Assembly: GCA_021775555.1 (NCBI GenBank)
Contig: JAJFHP010000023.1
Span: 1 to 64,000, forward strand
DNA: 64,000 bases
DNA from: Hyphomicrobiales bacterium
GTDB taxonomy: Bacteria > Pseudomonadota > Alphaproteobacteria > Rhizobiales > Methyloligellaceae
Reading direction: 5' to 3'
Within the stretch, counting starts at the first letter, position 1. Every line of letters starts with the position of its first letter. Shown in pieces: positions 7,348-16,315 of the stretch. The position numbers and the translations under genes were made by a program. The notes under the pieces were generated by a model, which made no database searches, had not been told where the DNA came from, and saw nothing but the letters and a program-made list of their open reading frames with translations.

Positions 7348-8757
7348 CTACTCCGCGGCGCTCGCGCTTGGCCTGTTGGCAAAACGCTTGGTGAATTGCT
7401 GCTCCCGGGCGCGCGAAATCCTCAACTGATAAGTGGTCCGTCCCTCGCTGTCCGTATCTGCTGAGAGAATTTGCGTATTTTCATGCAGCCAGTTCATGAG
7501 CGCGCCCTCGCCCGGATCAAGCGTGATTTCCACTTCGCGGTCCGATGCGTTGAGTTTTGTCTCCAGCGCTTCCAGCAACTCCGGTAATCCCTCGCCTGTT
7601 ATGGACGAAACACAATATGCGCCGCCATCGGCGCGACCGGCCGCATTCCGGAGTTCGCTCGCGCGGTCCTCATCGAGCAAGTCCACTTTGTTCCAGACCT
7701 CTAACATGCGCGTCCGAGATTCTGACGCTTCAATCCCCAGCTCAGCCAGCACATTCTCAACGTCCAGCGCCTGGGCGTCGCTCTCCTCGCTGGCGATGTC
7801 GCGCACATGGAGGATGAGATCAGCCTCCAACACCTCTTCAAGTGTTGCCCGGAAAGCGGCGATCAGGCCTGTCGGCAAGTTGGAGATAAACCCGACCGTA
7901 TCTGAAAGAATGGCCTTGGTGCCTCCGGGCAGCTGGATTTCCCGCATGGTGGGGTCGAGGGTGGCGAACAGCTGGTCCTTGGCGGAAACGTCAGCGCCCG
8001 TTACGTGATTGAAAAGCGTGGATTTTCCCGCATTGGTGTAGCCAACAAGCGCGATGATTGCATAGGGCACCCTCTTCCGGCTCTCGCGATGGAGGGAACG
8101 GGTGCGTTTCACCTGGTCCAGCTCTCGGCGGATGCGGGTTATCTTGACTTGAAGTGCGCGTCTGTCGGACTCGATCTGGGTTTCGCCCGGGCCGCCGAGA
8201 AAGCCGACGCCACCGCGCTGGCGTTCAAGATGGGTCCATGATCGCACAAGCCGGCTTTTCTGGTAGGTGAGATGGGCCAGTTCCACCTGCAGGCGCCCTT
8301 CCCTCGTCTGCGCCCGGTCCCCGAAAATTTCCAGGATCAATCCCGTCCGGTCGAGGATCTTGGCGTTCCAGGCTTTTTCCAGGTTGCGCTGCTGCACTGG
8401 CGTCAGCGGGTGGTCAACAATCACCAGGTCGATATCTTCAGCGGCTACAAGCCCGCGTAACTCCTCGACCTTACCAGTCCCCAGCAATGTACCTGGGCGT
8501 GGCTTGGCAATCTGCAAAACACCGCTGCTGCATATCTCCAGCCCGATTGCGCTTGCCAGTCCGATCGCCTCTTCGAGCTGGGCTTCGGGGGAACGTGTCT
8601 GTGGTTTGACCGGCGCGCCTGATTTGGGCGTTGCGGCTCTGGTCTGCAGCACCGGGCACAGCACCAGCGTACGCATCGGCACAAGAGCGGTGTCCAGGCC
8701 TTTGCGGTCGGTATCAGTCGTTTCTGATTTCAGCTTTTTCGGGTCTACGCTACGCAA
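7348..8757 (-). CDS. hflX: GTPase HflX
   Basis: Ribosome-associated GTPase that splits stalled or heat-damaged 70S ribosomes. 469 residues from a TTG at 8757; an internal Met at residue 28 is an alternative, but TTG leaves the normal family N-terminus intact. The HflX-specific N-terminal domain includes the glycine-rich LLGTGKVEEL and ends in the GGVGFLGGPGETQIESDRR signature (about 182-200). The G domain follows with GYTNAGKST (239-247) and DTVGF (286-290), then NKVD. The gene starts 3 bases after the hfq stop, giving the conserved hfq-hflX operon. Confidence 0.95.
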   Translation of the reverse strand: MRSVDPKKLKSETTDTDRKGLDTALVPMRTLVLCPVLQTRAATPKSGAPVKPQTRSPEAQLEEAIGLASAIGLEICSSGVLQIAKPRPGTLLGTGKVEELRGLVAAEDIDLVIVDHPLTPVQQRNLEKAWNAKILDRTGLILEIFGDRAQTREGRLQVELAHLTYQKSRLVRSWTHLERQRGGVGFLGGPGETQIESDRRALQVKITRIRRELDQVKRTRSLHRESRKRVPYAIIALVGYTNAGKSTLFNHVTGADVSAKDQLFATLDPTMREIQLPGGTKAILSDTVGFISNLPTGLIAAFRATLEEVLEADLILHVRDIASEESDAQALDVENVLAELGIEASESRTRMLEVWNKVDLLDEDRASELRNAAGRADGGAYCVSSITGEGLPELLEALETKLNASDREVEITLDPGEGALMNWLHENTQILSADTDSEGRTTYQLRISRAREQQFTKRFANRPSASAAE

Positions 8758-8760
8758 TGA

Positions 8761-9018
8761 TTATTCCGGCACGGCTTCTCCGGGCTCCTCCTCGTCAAAC
8801 AATTGAACAGGCTGTCCCGGCATAATTGTCGAGATGGCGTGTTTGTAGACCAGTTGGGAATGCCCGTCACGGCGAAGCAGGACACAGAAATTATCAAACC
8901 AGGTGACCACGCCCTGTAGTTTGACGCCATTTACTAGGAATATAGTAAGCGGCGTCTTGTTCTTTCTAACGTGGTTTAGAAATATATCCTGAAGACTTTG
9001 CGATCTTTCTGCCGCCAT
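8761..9018 (-). CDS. hfq: RNA chaperone Hfq
   Basis: Hexameric Sm-like protein that pairs small RNAs with mRNAs. The 85-residue product starts [20 protein letters not shown]. It contains Sm1 ([20 protein letters not shown]) and Sm2 ([10 protein letters not shown]), with a short acidic tail ([11 protein letters not shown]) as usual in alphaproteobacteria. An upstream in-frame extension to 9114 exists but is unlike any Hfq, so ATG at 9018 is chosen on homology. The ribosome-binding site is weak. It is translated with hflX directly downstream. In nitrogen-fixing relatives Hfq also controls nif/ntr genes; the ntr genes lie nearby here. Confidence 0.97.
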   Translation of the reverse strand: MAAERSQSLQDIFLNHVRKNKTPLTIFLVNGVKLQGVVTWFDNFCVLLRRDGHSQLVYKHAISTIMPGQPVQLFDEEEPGEAVPE

Positions 9019-9345
9019 GGGAATACCGTGTTTTTTATGCGGTGAACATTTCGCCCGCTTATTAGAACTGTACCATGAAATTAGACATTTCCATTGCACA
9101 TATACAACAACCACGGACCATTAGATGCCAAGCCTATGAACCACTGCAAGCTGCAAGAATCACATCTATGCTAAAGCGTTGAAAGAGCTTGTCATTATAT
9201 TAAAGATGGTGGGTGCATGTGCTGCACTACCTATGATTGAAATGCTCATATCCATGTGCAGCGAATCGGGTGTATCCGATATTGCAGAAGGCTCAGCACA
9301 CCGCCCATCCTGTGCAGCGCAGATGTTTCCAGGGACTTCTGCCCC
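9019..9345. other. Intergenic stretch between trkH and hfq
   Basis: These 327 bases hold the expected hfq promoter on the minus strand and no supportable gene. A perfect TATAAT lies on the minus strand at 9199-9194, about 175 bases before the hfq ATG, but no matching -35 box is visible. A five-base stem (ATCGG/CCGAT) around 9266-9281 could be a weak trkH 3' hairpin. Confidence 0.35.
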
Positions 9346-10818
9346 TTAGTCGCGCCAGAATATGACGTTAAAGATTGATAGAAGCGCAAGGATTTCCACC
9401 CTTCCGAAAATCATGCCGGCACAGAGTGCTAACTGTGCCACGGATCCCATCTCGGCGTAGCTGGCGGCGTTGGGAAAATCGACGACCCGGGCAAATTCAT
9501 AAACGGGCCCTATGTTTGAGACCGAGCCAGCTGCTGCCATCAACGCCCCGGGGAATGGCACCCCAGCCCATGCAACAATCATGGCAATGACACCGATGAT
9601 CAGCATGAACGCTGTCAGCGTAATCCAGATGGCTTTGACAACCTCGCTGTCGAGCGCCTCGGCGCCAAATCTGGACGGACGCACGCCATGGGGATAAATC
9701 AACAGCCGGAATTCGCGGCCTAGCTGACGTAACATGGAGATGATGCGGTAAACTTTCAGGCCGCCGGCGGTTGAGAACCGTCCTCCTCCGATGATGCATA
9801 CGCTCAGCAGTGCCATGTAGGGAATGAGATCCGTGGTTTGATTGGAGATGGCAAATCCGGTCGTGGAAATAATTGACGCGGCCGATGCCAGTCCGAGGGT
9901 GAGCGTGTGGAGGAGTGTCCTCGCATTCAGCTCCCCCGTTTTGATCGCCAGGGCACCCGCCAGCAGAAAACCGAATATTAAGACGCTCCGGATAATCCAG
10001 ACAGGTTCGCGCGTCTCGCGCACCAGCGTCCATCGCATCTGGAAAATTGCCCGCATCCAGATGATGCTGATGGCGCCCAGGACCATGAAGAATGCAAGAA
10101 AGAACTCAGCCAGGGGGGCGCCGTAGAGCACGAATGTTCCATCGCGTGGCATGAATCCCCCGGTCGAAAGTGCCGACAGGGACAGGCAAAATGCGTCGAA
10201 GGCCGGAATTCCGGAGACCGATAGCGCGATGAAACAAGCTGCTGTGAGGGCTGAATAAAGTGGGGTGATGGAGCGTATGGCCTCTTTCATATGCAGCGCC
10301 GTGCCATGGGTGCTGTGACCAATGAAACGCAATTGCCTGTCAATGGACGCGGAGCCGGACAACGGTCCAAGCAATGTGGCCAGTGCGATGAGCGTGGTGA
10401 GCCCTCCAAGCCACTGAAGCAGTGCCCGCCAGACGATGATACTGGCAGGTGCCTGCGAAAGATCAGTCAGCACTGTTGCGCCGGTGGTCGTGAAACCGGA
10501 TGCGGCTTCAAAGTAAGCCGCGACCGCATGGCCCGGGAAACCCGATGTATAAAAAGGGAGTGCTCCGGCCAGCGGTACGACCACCCAAACCAGCGCCAGA
10601 AGTAGCAGGCTTTGCTTGCGGCCGGAAAATGACTCGCGGGATTTAAAGGCGATAATCATGCCACCGGCAAGAAATCCAACCGTGAAAGCCGGTATGACAA
10701 AGGCTTGCACATGTGCAATCGAGTCGAGCGCCATAGCGAAGCTGGCGGGGATCAGCATTGCTGCTGAAATAGCCGCAAGAACCCAGCCCAGTATGTACAG
10801 CACGGCCACTGTGCTCAT
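9346..10818 (-). CDS. trkH: TrkH-family potassium uptake protein
   Basis: Membrane subunit of the Trk K+ transporter, which works with the NAD-binding TrkA. The 490 residues are very hydrophobic, with the four-fold M1-P-M2 arrangement of TrkH/KtrB proteins. The first selectivity-loop region reads SGFTTTGATVL (about 106-116) and a later one LSTGGFMPRDG. The third and fourth carry STTGFAISNQTT and GSVSNIGPVYEF. The ATG at 10818 is 14 bases after the trkA stop, so the two are co-transcribed. The combination is a complete Trk system. Confidence 0.92.
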   Translation of the reverse strand: MSTVAVLYILGWVLAAISAAMLIPASFAMALDSIAHVQAFVIPAFTVGFLAGGMIIAFKSRESFSGRKQSLLLLALVWVVVPLAGALPFYTSGFPGHAVAAYFEAASGFTTTGATVLTDLSQAPASIIVWRALLQWLGGLTTLIALATLLGPLSGSASIDRQLRFIGHSTHGTALHMKEAIRSITPLYSALTAACFIALSVSGIPAFDAFCLSLSALSTGGFMPRDGTFVLYGAPLAEFFLAFFMVLGAISIIWMRAIFQMRWTLVRETREPVWIIRSVLIFGFLLAGALAIKTGELNARTLLHTLTLGLASAASIISTTGFAISNQTTDLIPYMALLSVCIIGGGRFSTAGGLKVYRIISMLRQLGREFRLLIYPHGVRPSRFGAEALDSEVVKAIWITLTAFMLIIGVIAMIVAWAGVPFPGALMAAAGSVSNIGPVYEFARVVDFPNAASYAEMGSVAQLALCAGMIFGRVEILALLSIFNVIFWRD

Positions 10819-10832
10819 CGCGAATGTGCTTT

Positions 10833-12209
10833 CTAAAAGAATTCGAGGCTGACGCGGAACATCTGTTCGACCTCATGCACATTTTCAGCCGTGGCAAACA
10901 TGATAACCCTGTCGTGGGCGCTGATCTGCATGCTGCCATCGGGTATGCGAATTTCACCATCGCGAACGATCGCGCCGATGCGCAAGCCATCGGGCAGATC
11001 AATTTCTCGCAATGGTTTGCCGACCAGCGGTGATGTCTCCAGGGCTTCGGCTTCAATCACCTCCCCTGCACCATTTTGAATGGAGTGTACTTGCCGGATA
11101 CGGCCCCGGCGCACATGTTGCAGCACACGCGACACCGTTATGCCTCGAGGATTAATGCTGGCGTCGATCCCAAGAGAACGTACCATCGCCGTGTATCCAT
11201 CATTGTTGAGCAGGCACAGTGAGCGGGCGCAGCCCAGTCTGTTGCCCATGATACAGGACAGGATGTTTACCTGGTCGTCATTGGTGAGTGCCACCATCGT
11301 ATCGGATTTGGCGATATCGGCCTCTTTGAGAACTTCCTCATCCAGGGCGCTGCCATGCAGAACGACGGTCCTGTTTAATTGTTCAGCGATAGAGACCGCC
11401 CTCTCCCGGTCTGTCTCGATCAGTTTGAGGCGTGTCGCACTGTGTAACTCTTCCAGACGCTTGGCCACATAAAGCCCGATATTCCCGCCACCGGCTATGA
11501 TAACTCTTCGGGCCTGTTGCTCTTCATGACCAAAGATCTTGAGCGTTCGCTCAACCTGATCGTTCGGGGCAACGAAATAGGCGTCGTCGCCAGCAAGCAG
11601 ATGATCTCCACCATGGGGGACGAACAGTTTCCCCTCGCGCACCACGGCCACAACAACGGCAGGCAGATCAGGAAACAACTCCGTCAATTGCTGCAGAGGC
11701 GTATCGACAACGGGGCAGTCTTCTTCGCATGTCACACCAACGACACTCACAGCACCGTCGCCAAAGCTCACTGTTTCGAATGCGCCGGGAAGGCTCAGAC
11801 GGCGCAGCACCATGTCGCCAACCTCGATCTCGGGCGAAATAATGACGTCAATCGGCATGTGCTCACGGGAGAACAGGTCCCGCCAATGAGGCTCCAGATA
11901 ACTTTGCGCTCTGATACGGGCAATCTTGGTCGGGATGTTGAACAGCGAGTGGGCCACCTGGCAGGCGACCATATTCACCTCGTCATGCAAGGTGACCGCG
12001 ATTATCATGTCGGCATCGCGTGCTCCCGCTTCATCCAGGATATCAGGATGCGAGCCGTGTCCGACAAAACCACTCACGTCGAGAATGTCGCTCACCCTTT
12101 GTACCAGGGTGGCGGAATTATCGATGATCGAGACGTCGTTGTTTTCCGCCGACAACCGTTCGGCTATTCCAAAACCGACTTGGCCCGCTCCGCAAATGAG
12201 GACCTTCAT
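10833..12209 (-). CDS. trkA: Trk system potassium transporter TrkA
   Basis: Cytoplasmic regulatory subunit of the Trk K+ uptake system. The 458 residues comprise two tandem RCK units. The first begins MKVLICGAGQVGFGIAERLS with a Rossmann GxGxxG and continues to a TrkA-C module (about 135-220). The second begins RRVIIAGGGNIGLYVAKRLE (about 232) and ends with another TrkA-C module. trkH follows immediately, and ntrX lies 133 bases upstream on the same strand, the usual ntrYX-trkA order in alphaproteobacteria. Confidence 0.95.
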   Translation of the reverse strand: MKVLICGAGQVGFGIAERLSAENNDVSIIDNSATLVQRVSDILDVSGFVGHGSHPDILDEAGARDADMIIAVTLHDEVNMVACQVAHSLFNIPTKIARIRAQSYLEPHWRDLFSREHMPIDVIISPEIEVGDMVLRRLSLPGAFETVSFGDGAVSVVGVTCEEDCPVVDTPLQQLTELFPDLPAVVVAVVREGKLFVPHGGDHLLAGDDAYFVAPNDQVERTLKIFGHEEQQARRVIIAGGGNIGLYVAKRLEELHSATRLKLIETDRERAVSIAEQLNRTVVLHGSALDEEVLKEADIAKSDTMVALTNDDQVNILSCIMGNRLGCARSLCLLNNDGYTAMVRSLGIDASINPRGITVSRVLQHVRRGRIRQVHSIQNGAGEVIEAEALETSPLVGKPLREIDLPDGLRIGAIVRDGEIRIPDGSMQISAHDRVIMFATAENVHEVEQMFRVSLEFF

Positions 12210-12342
12210 TGCACCTTGCCCCTAAGGTTTTCAGCCTCTTACCCCTCGTTGGCCGCAAGGTATAGCGCAGGACGAGCTCCAATTGGGTCAAAAATTTGTA
12301 TCACATTGAAAAATATAATTAAACTATTGCACGCATGGACTC

Positions 12343-13734
12343 TCATGCGGAGAGCCCGCGATCACCCGAGGGCACGCCCAGGCCGCGAAGCTTGCGATGC
12401 AGGGCCGACCGTTCCATGCCGACGAATTCGGCAGTGCGAGAAATATTGCCACCGAACCTGTTGATTTGGGCGATCAGATACTCACGCTCGAATATTTCGC
12501 GTGCATCCCTTAAGGGGAGCGACATGAGCTGTTCACCCGAATTGCCTTCATGCGACAGCGGTACCGGATTGGCGATTTCGTCAGGCAACATGTCTACGGA
12601 GATGGGCGTCTTGGGGTCGCCGCCACTGAGAATGAGCAGGCGTTCCACATTGTTGCGTAACTGGCGAATATTGCCCGGCCAGTCGTGGGATTGCAGGACC
12701 GCCATGGCGTCGTCCCCGATGCGGCGCGGTTGCAGCCCGGATGCCACGGAGAGTTGCTTGACGAAATATTTGACCAGAGCGGGTATGTCCTCACGCCGAT
12801 CAGCCAGTGAGGGTACGTGGATCGGCACGACGCCAAGCCTGTGAAACAGATCATCGCGAAAACGCCCTTCCGCAATTTCCTGTTCCAGGTCGCGGCTGGT
12901 TGACGACACGATGCGCACCTCGACATGCACCATTGGTCCGCCGCCGACGCGCTGGAATTTCTGATCAACCAGGACGCGCAACACTTTGCCTTGCGTTTCA
13001 ATCGGCATGTCGGCCACTTCGTCGATATACAGTGTTCCGCCGTGGGCTTCTTCAAGCGCTCCGACCTTTTGCTGGCCGCTGCTGCCCTCCTCGATGCCGA
13101 ACAGCTCGATTTCCACCCTGTCAGGCGCCATTGCCGCAGCGTTCAATATGACGAATGGTGCATCTTTGCGCGTGGAGCTGTCATGTAGAACGCGCGCAGT
13201 GAGTTCCTTGCCCGCACCGGAGGGACCACTAATCAAAACCCGGCTGTTAGTTGGCGCAACGCGTTCAATCGATTGGCGCAAATGATTGATAGAGCTTGAT
13301 TTACCGATCATTTCGGAGCTTTGCGTGGTGCGCTCTTTCAATTGCCGGTTTTCCCAGCGCAGTGCGGATGTTTCAAGCGCGCGCGTGGTGATCAGAATCA
13401 GCCGGTCGGCTTTAAACGGCTTTTCTATATAGTCGTAAGCGCCGCGCTTGATCGCGGCCACCGCGGTTTCAATATTGCCATGCCCTGAAATAATCACGAT
13501 CGCCAAATCTGGATGAGATTTCTTGATACGGTCCAGCAGTTCCAGTCCATCAAGATCACTGCCCTGAAGCCATATATCGAGAATGATGAGTGACGGTCGC
13601 CGCTCCTCGATCGCACTCAGGGCTTCAGTGCTGTCCTTGGCCAGTCTCGTATGGTGACCCTCATCTTCCAATAATCCGGATATGAGATCACGAATATCGG
13701 CCTCGTCGTCAACAATGAGAATGTCAGACGCCAT
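12343..13734 (-). CDS. ntrX: Response regulator NtrX
   Basis: Response regulator paired with the sensor NtrY; in relatives it acts in nitrogen, redox and envelope control. The 463 residues are laid out as a receiver (1-120, acidic pocket D10/E11, phospho-acceptor D53 in LIILDIWL), an AAA+ domain (Walker A GPSGAGKE, Walker B GTLYIDEVADMP) and a FIS-type helix-turn-helix (SRTAEFVGMERSALHRKLRG). The segment that should carry GAFTGA reads FGIEEGSSGQQKVG, so the sigma-54 contact loop is missing. This is typical of NtrX and implies sigma-54-independent action. The start codon overlaps the ntrY end by 11 bases. Confidence 0.95.
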   Translation of the reverse strand: MASDILIVDDEADIRDLISGLLEDEGHHTRLAKDSTEALSAIEERRPSLIILDIWLQGSDLDGLELLDRIKKSHPDLAIVIISGHGNIETAVAAIKRGAYDYIEKPFKADRLILITTRALETSALRWENRQLKERTTQSSEMIGKSSSINHLRQSIERVAPTNSRVLISGPSGAGKELTARVLHDSSTRKDAPFVILNAAAMAPDRVEIELFGIEEGSSGQQKVGALEEAHGGTLYIDEVADMPIETQGKVLRVLVDQKFQRVGGGPMVHVEVRIVSSTSRDLEQEIAEGRFRDDLFHRLGVVPIHVPSLADRREDIPALVKYFVKQLSVASGLQPRRIGDDAMAVLQSHDWPGNIRQLRNNVERLLILSGGDPKTPISVDMLPDEIANPVPLSHEGNSGEQLMSLPLRDAREIFEREYLIAQINRFGGNISRTAEFVGMERSALHRKLRGLGVPSGDRGLSA

Positions 13735-16063
13735 GGGTCACTCCTGAATGTGCAGTGTTGCGTTTTCCTGCTTTCCTGCGTTTGGGTGAAGATTTTTGCT
13801 TGAGGTTTTGTTGCGTTTTTTTGACTGGTTTTTTTGAGTCTTCGGTAGGGGAATCATCTTCGGTCAGGGGAAAGTCGATGCGCACGCAGGCGCCGCCACC
13901 AATGCCATTGCGCTTGGGCGCATCTCGCAGTTGTAGGCGGCCGCCATGTTGCTCCGTAATTTTCTGGACGATCGCCAGTCCCAGGCCCGTGCCTTTTTCA
14001 CGCGTCGTCATATAGGGTTCAACCAGCCTGTTCCGGTTTTCCTTTGGCAAGCCCTTGCCATTGTCTATCACCTCGATGATGGCGCGTCCGGCGCGCCTGC
14101 GTATGCGGGTCACAATTTCCCCACGTACACCTCTCTCACCCTCGATTGCCTCGCTGGCGTTCTTGACCAGATTCGTAATTGCCTGGGACATGAGCCGCCG
14201 GTCACAATTCATAATCAGTGGTTTTGCGGGTAAATCCAATTCAAAGCTGATGTCGGCATGACTGACCTGGAACAGGAATAAAGCCTCGCGTGCAACCTCG
14301 CATAAATCGCATTTTTCCATGACCGGTTTGGGCATACGTGCAAAATCAGAGAATTCGTCGACCATGCGTCCGATATCTTCCACCTGGCGGATAATCGTAT
14401 CGGTACAACGGTCGAAGACTTCCCTGTCGCCAACGATGGAATCTCCATATTTGCGGCGGATGCGTTCAGCAGATAACTGGATGGGTGTCAGCGGATTTTT
14501 GATTTCGTGGGCTATACGCCGTGCGACATCCGCCCAGGCGGTGGAGCGCTGGGCCGTGACAAGTTCGGTGATGTCGTCAAATGTGATCACATAGCCATAC
14601 TCCTTGTTACCGGAGCGTTCACTGGTTACGCGCACAGCAAAATTGCGTTCCTGGGTATTGCGCACCAGGTGGATTTGGTCGTGTACCGGTTTTCCACCTT
14701 GTTTTGTCGCGCGCTCGAACAGTTTTGTAAATTCCGGTACGGCGTTCGTGATGGCCTTGCCCACAAGCTGCTTCTTGCCTCCGCCCAGAAGCTGTTCAGA
14801 CGACGGATTTGCAAGTGTGACCACGCCTTTTGTGTCCAGGCCGATAACACCGGCCGTGACGCCTGATAGCACCGTTTCAATAAATCTGCGCCGCTCGTCC
14901 AAAATGGCATTGGTATCGACCAATTGATCCCGCTGGACACGTAACTCCTGGGTCATACTGTTGAAAGTTGTGCCGAGCTGTCTCAGATCTCCCTCGGAAG
15001 AACTTGATGCAACATGAACATTGAGATTGCCTTCTGACACCTGCTGGGCGGCGCCGATGAGGCGGCGGATTGGCGAAACAAGGCGGTTGGCAAACCAGAG
15101 TCCAGTCCAGATTGCGGCCAGGAGCAACGTCAGGGCGATGGCCACATACATCAATCCAAATGCAATCTGCACACCTGCGCGGCGCTGGGAAAGGGCCCGA
15201 TATTCCTTAACTCTTGCGCGCGTGGCCCGCAAATGCTGCAGCACCTTCTGGTTCACCGGGCGCACGATGTAGAGATAGGTATCGTCAAAGCCGTCCAGCT
15301 TCTTGATTGCAGCGACCTTGTTTGTCTTGCCCGGCGCTATGATGACCACTTTACCTTCTTTGGCCGACTCCACAGCGCCATCCGGTGGCTTCACATATGG
15401 ATCGTCATACAGAAGGCCAGCGGAGGCCAGCAGAACAGACTTGCCATTGATAAGATAGGCGACGGGAATGGAACGTATCGTGGCCTGTGCTGTCAGAAAC
15501 CGGCCAAATTTCTGCGAATCTGAACTCACGAGTTTAACTGCCGCGTCGAGATCGTCCGCCATCGAGATGACATCTGCGCGGATCACCTGGCCGTGTTCGT
15601 TCAGATAAGCGGTAGCGACGTCTACGGAATTTTTGATGATGGATTTGGTGCGCTTAGAAAACCAGTGATCAAGACCGCGATCAAGTGAAAGGCTGGCAAA
15701 TATTGCGAGAAGAATAGCCGGCAAAACGGCAATAATGCTGAACAGGGAGACGATGCGGACATGAAGCCTGGCGCCAGCTGCCTGGCGTCGACGGGCGATC
15801 CATAAGCCGGTTACCTGCCAGGCAATCAGCGAGATCATGCCGAGGGCCATCACCGCATTGATCAGCAGAACGGTGACCACGACCGAATGGGTGGGCCGTA
15901 TTGGCGTTAGCCCGGTGAGAATGAGGTATGTGGCAAGACCTGAAACAAGAGACAGGGCGACAAGAACCAGGCCAATATAAAAAAGCGGGTTGCCAGTTGT
16001 ATCACTCCAGTTCTGGAGACGCGACTGGTCACTCTCGCCATGGTCGGCTGAGTCAGACACCAT
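13724..16063 (-). CDS. ntrY: Sensor histidine kinase NtrY
   Basis: Membrane sensor kinase for NtrX. ATG at 16063 is chosen because AGGAG precedes it; a further in-frame ATG at 16114 lacks one. The 779 residues have several N-terminal membrane helices (about 25-130), then a periplasmic/extracytoplasmic domain and another helix near 310. A HAMP segment (ANRLVSPIRRLIGAAQQVSEG) and a PAS domain follow. The H-box is [20 protein letters not shown] and the ATPase domain has NLVKNASEAIEGE, DNGKGLP and GTGLGLAIVQKITEQHGG. The C-terminus is a lysine-rich tail. It begins 252 bases after ntrC and may have its own promoter there. Confidence 0.95.
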   Translation of the reverse strand: MVSDSADHGESDQSRLQNWSDTTGNPLFYIGLVLVALSLVSGLATYLILTGLTPIRPTHSVVVTVLLINAVMALGMISLIAWQVTGLWIARRRQAAGARLHVRIVSLFSIIAVLPAILLAIFASLSLDRGLDHWFSKRTKSIIKNSVDVATAYLNEHGQVIRADVISMADDLDAAVKLVSSDSQKFGRFLTAQATIRSIPVAYLINGKSVLLASAGLLYDDPYVKPPDGAVESAKEGKVVIIAPGKTNKVAAIKKLDGFDDTYLYIVRPVNQKVLQHLRATRARVKEYRALSQRRAGVQIAFGLMYVAIALTLLLAAIWTGLWFANRLVSPIRRLIGAAQQVSEGNLNVHVASSSSEGDLRQLGTTFNSMTQELRVQRDQLVDTNAILDERRRFIETVLSGVTAGVIGLDTKGVVTLANPSSEQLLGGGKKQLVGKAITNAVPEFTKLFERATKQGGKPVHDQIHLVRNTQERNFAVRVTSERSGNKEYGYVITFDDITELVTAQRSTAWADVARRIAHEIKNPLTPIQLSAERIRRKYGDSIVGDREVFDRCTDTIIRQVEDIGRMVDEFSDFARMPKPVMEKCDLCEVAREALFLFQVSHADISFELDLPAKPLIMNCDRRLMSQAITNLVKNASEAIEGERGVRGEIVTRIRRRAGRAIIEVIDNGKGLPKENRNRLVEPYMTTREKGTGLGLAIVQKITEQHGGRLQLRDAPKRNGIGGGACVRIDFPLTEDDSPTEDSKKPVKKTQQNLKQKSSPKRRKAGKRNTAHSGVTHGV

Positions 16064-16232
16064 TTTGTTCGATTCTCCTGCCCAAATATGTGCGTAGCCA
16101 AGTGGTGTAGGCATTCTTCATGTTGAACTCAGCTGCAAAGGCGTGAGTAAAAAATCCATAATTTTTTGCAGTTTCGCGCCAGTTATTACCATTTAAGTGG
16201 CCCGGCATACCCAAACCCTGATGCAAATTCAT

Positions 16233-16281
16233 CACAATGTTGCACAATGGCGACAAATTGTTGCGAAAATTGGACAACAAT
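16233..16281. promoter_or_regulatory. Cluster of ACAAT/ATTGT half-sites upstream of ntrY
   Basis: The ntrC-ntrY gap holds a direct repeat CACAATG at 16233-16239 and 16243-16249 (one helical turn apart). It also holds a perfect 7-base inverted repeat ATTGTTG/CAACAAT at 16257-16263 and 16275-16281. The arrangement looks like an operator array about 170-220 bases before the ntrY ATG. From memory, Brucella NtrX binds CAA-spacer-TTG palindromes at the ntrY promoter. Here CAA-N2-TTG (16235-16242) and CAA-N1-TTG (16254-16260) are similar but not identical. Confidence 0.35.
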
Positions 16282-16315
16282 CCTAATGCGAATTGGGGTT
16301 GATATCGTGCCCGCG

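Noticed and set aside
9019-9114. N-terminal extension of Hfq by 32 residues
   Set aside because: Unlike any Hfq; MAAERSQ is the normal family start.
9017-9124. Plus-strand 35-codon frame with Cys/His spacing opposite the hfq start
   Set aside because: No ribosome-binding site, overlaps the hfq start, no recognisable pattern beyond CxxC.
11517-12464. 315-codon plus-strand frame
   Set aside because: Antisense shadow of trkA, which has clear RCK motifs.
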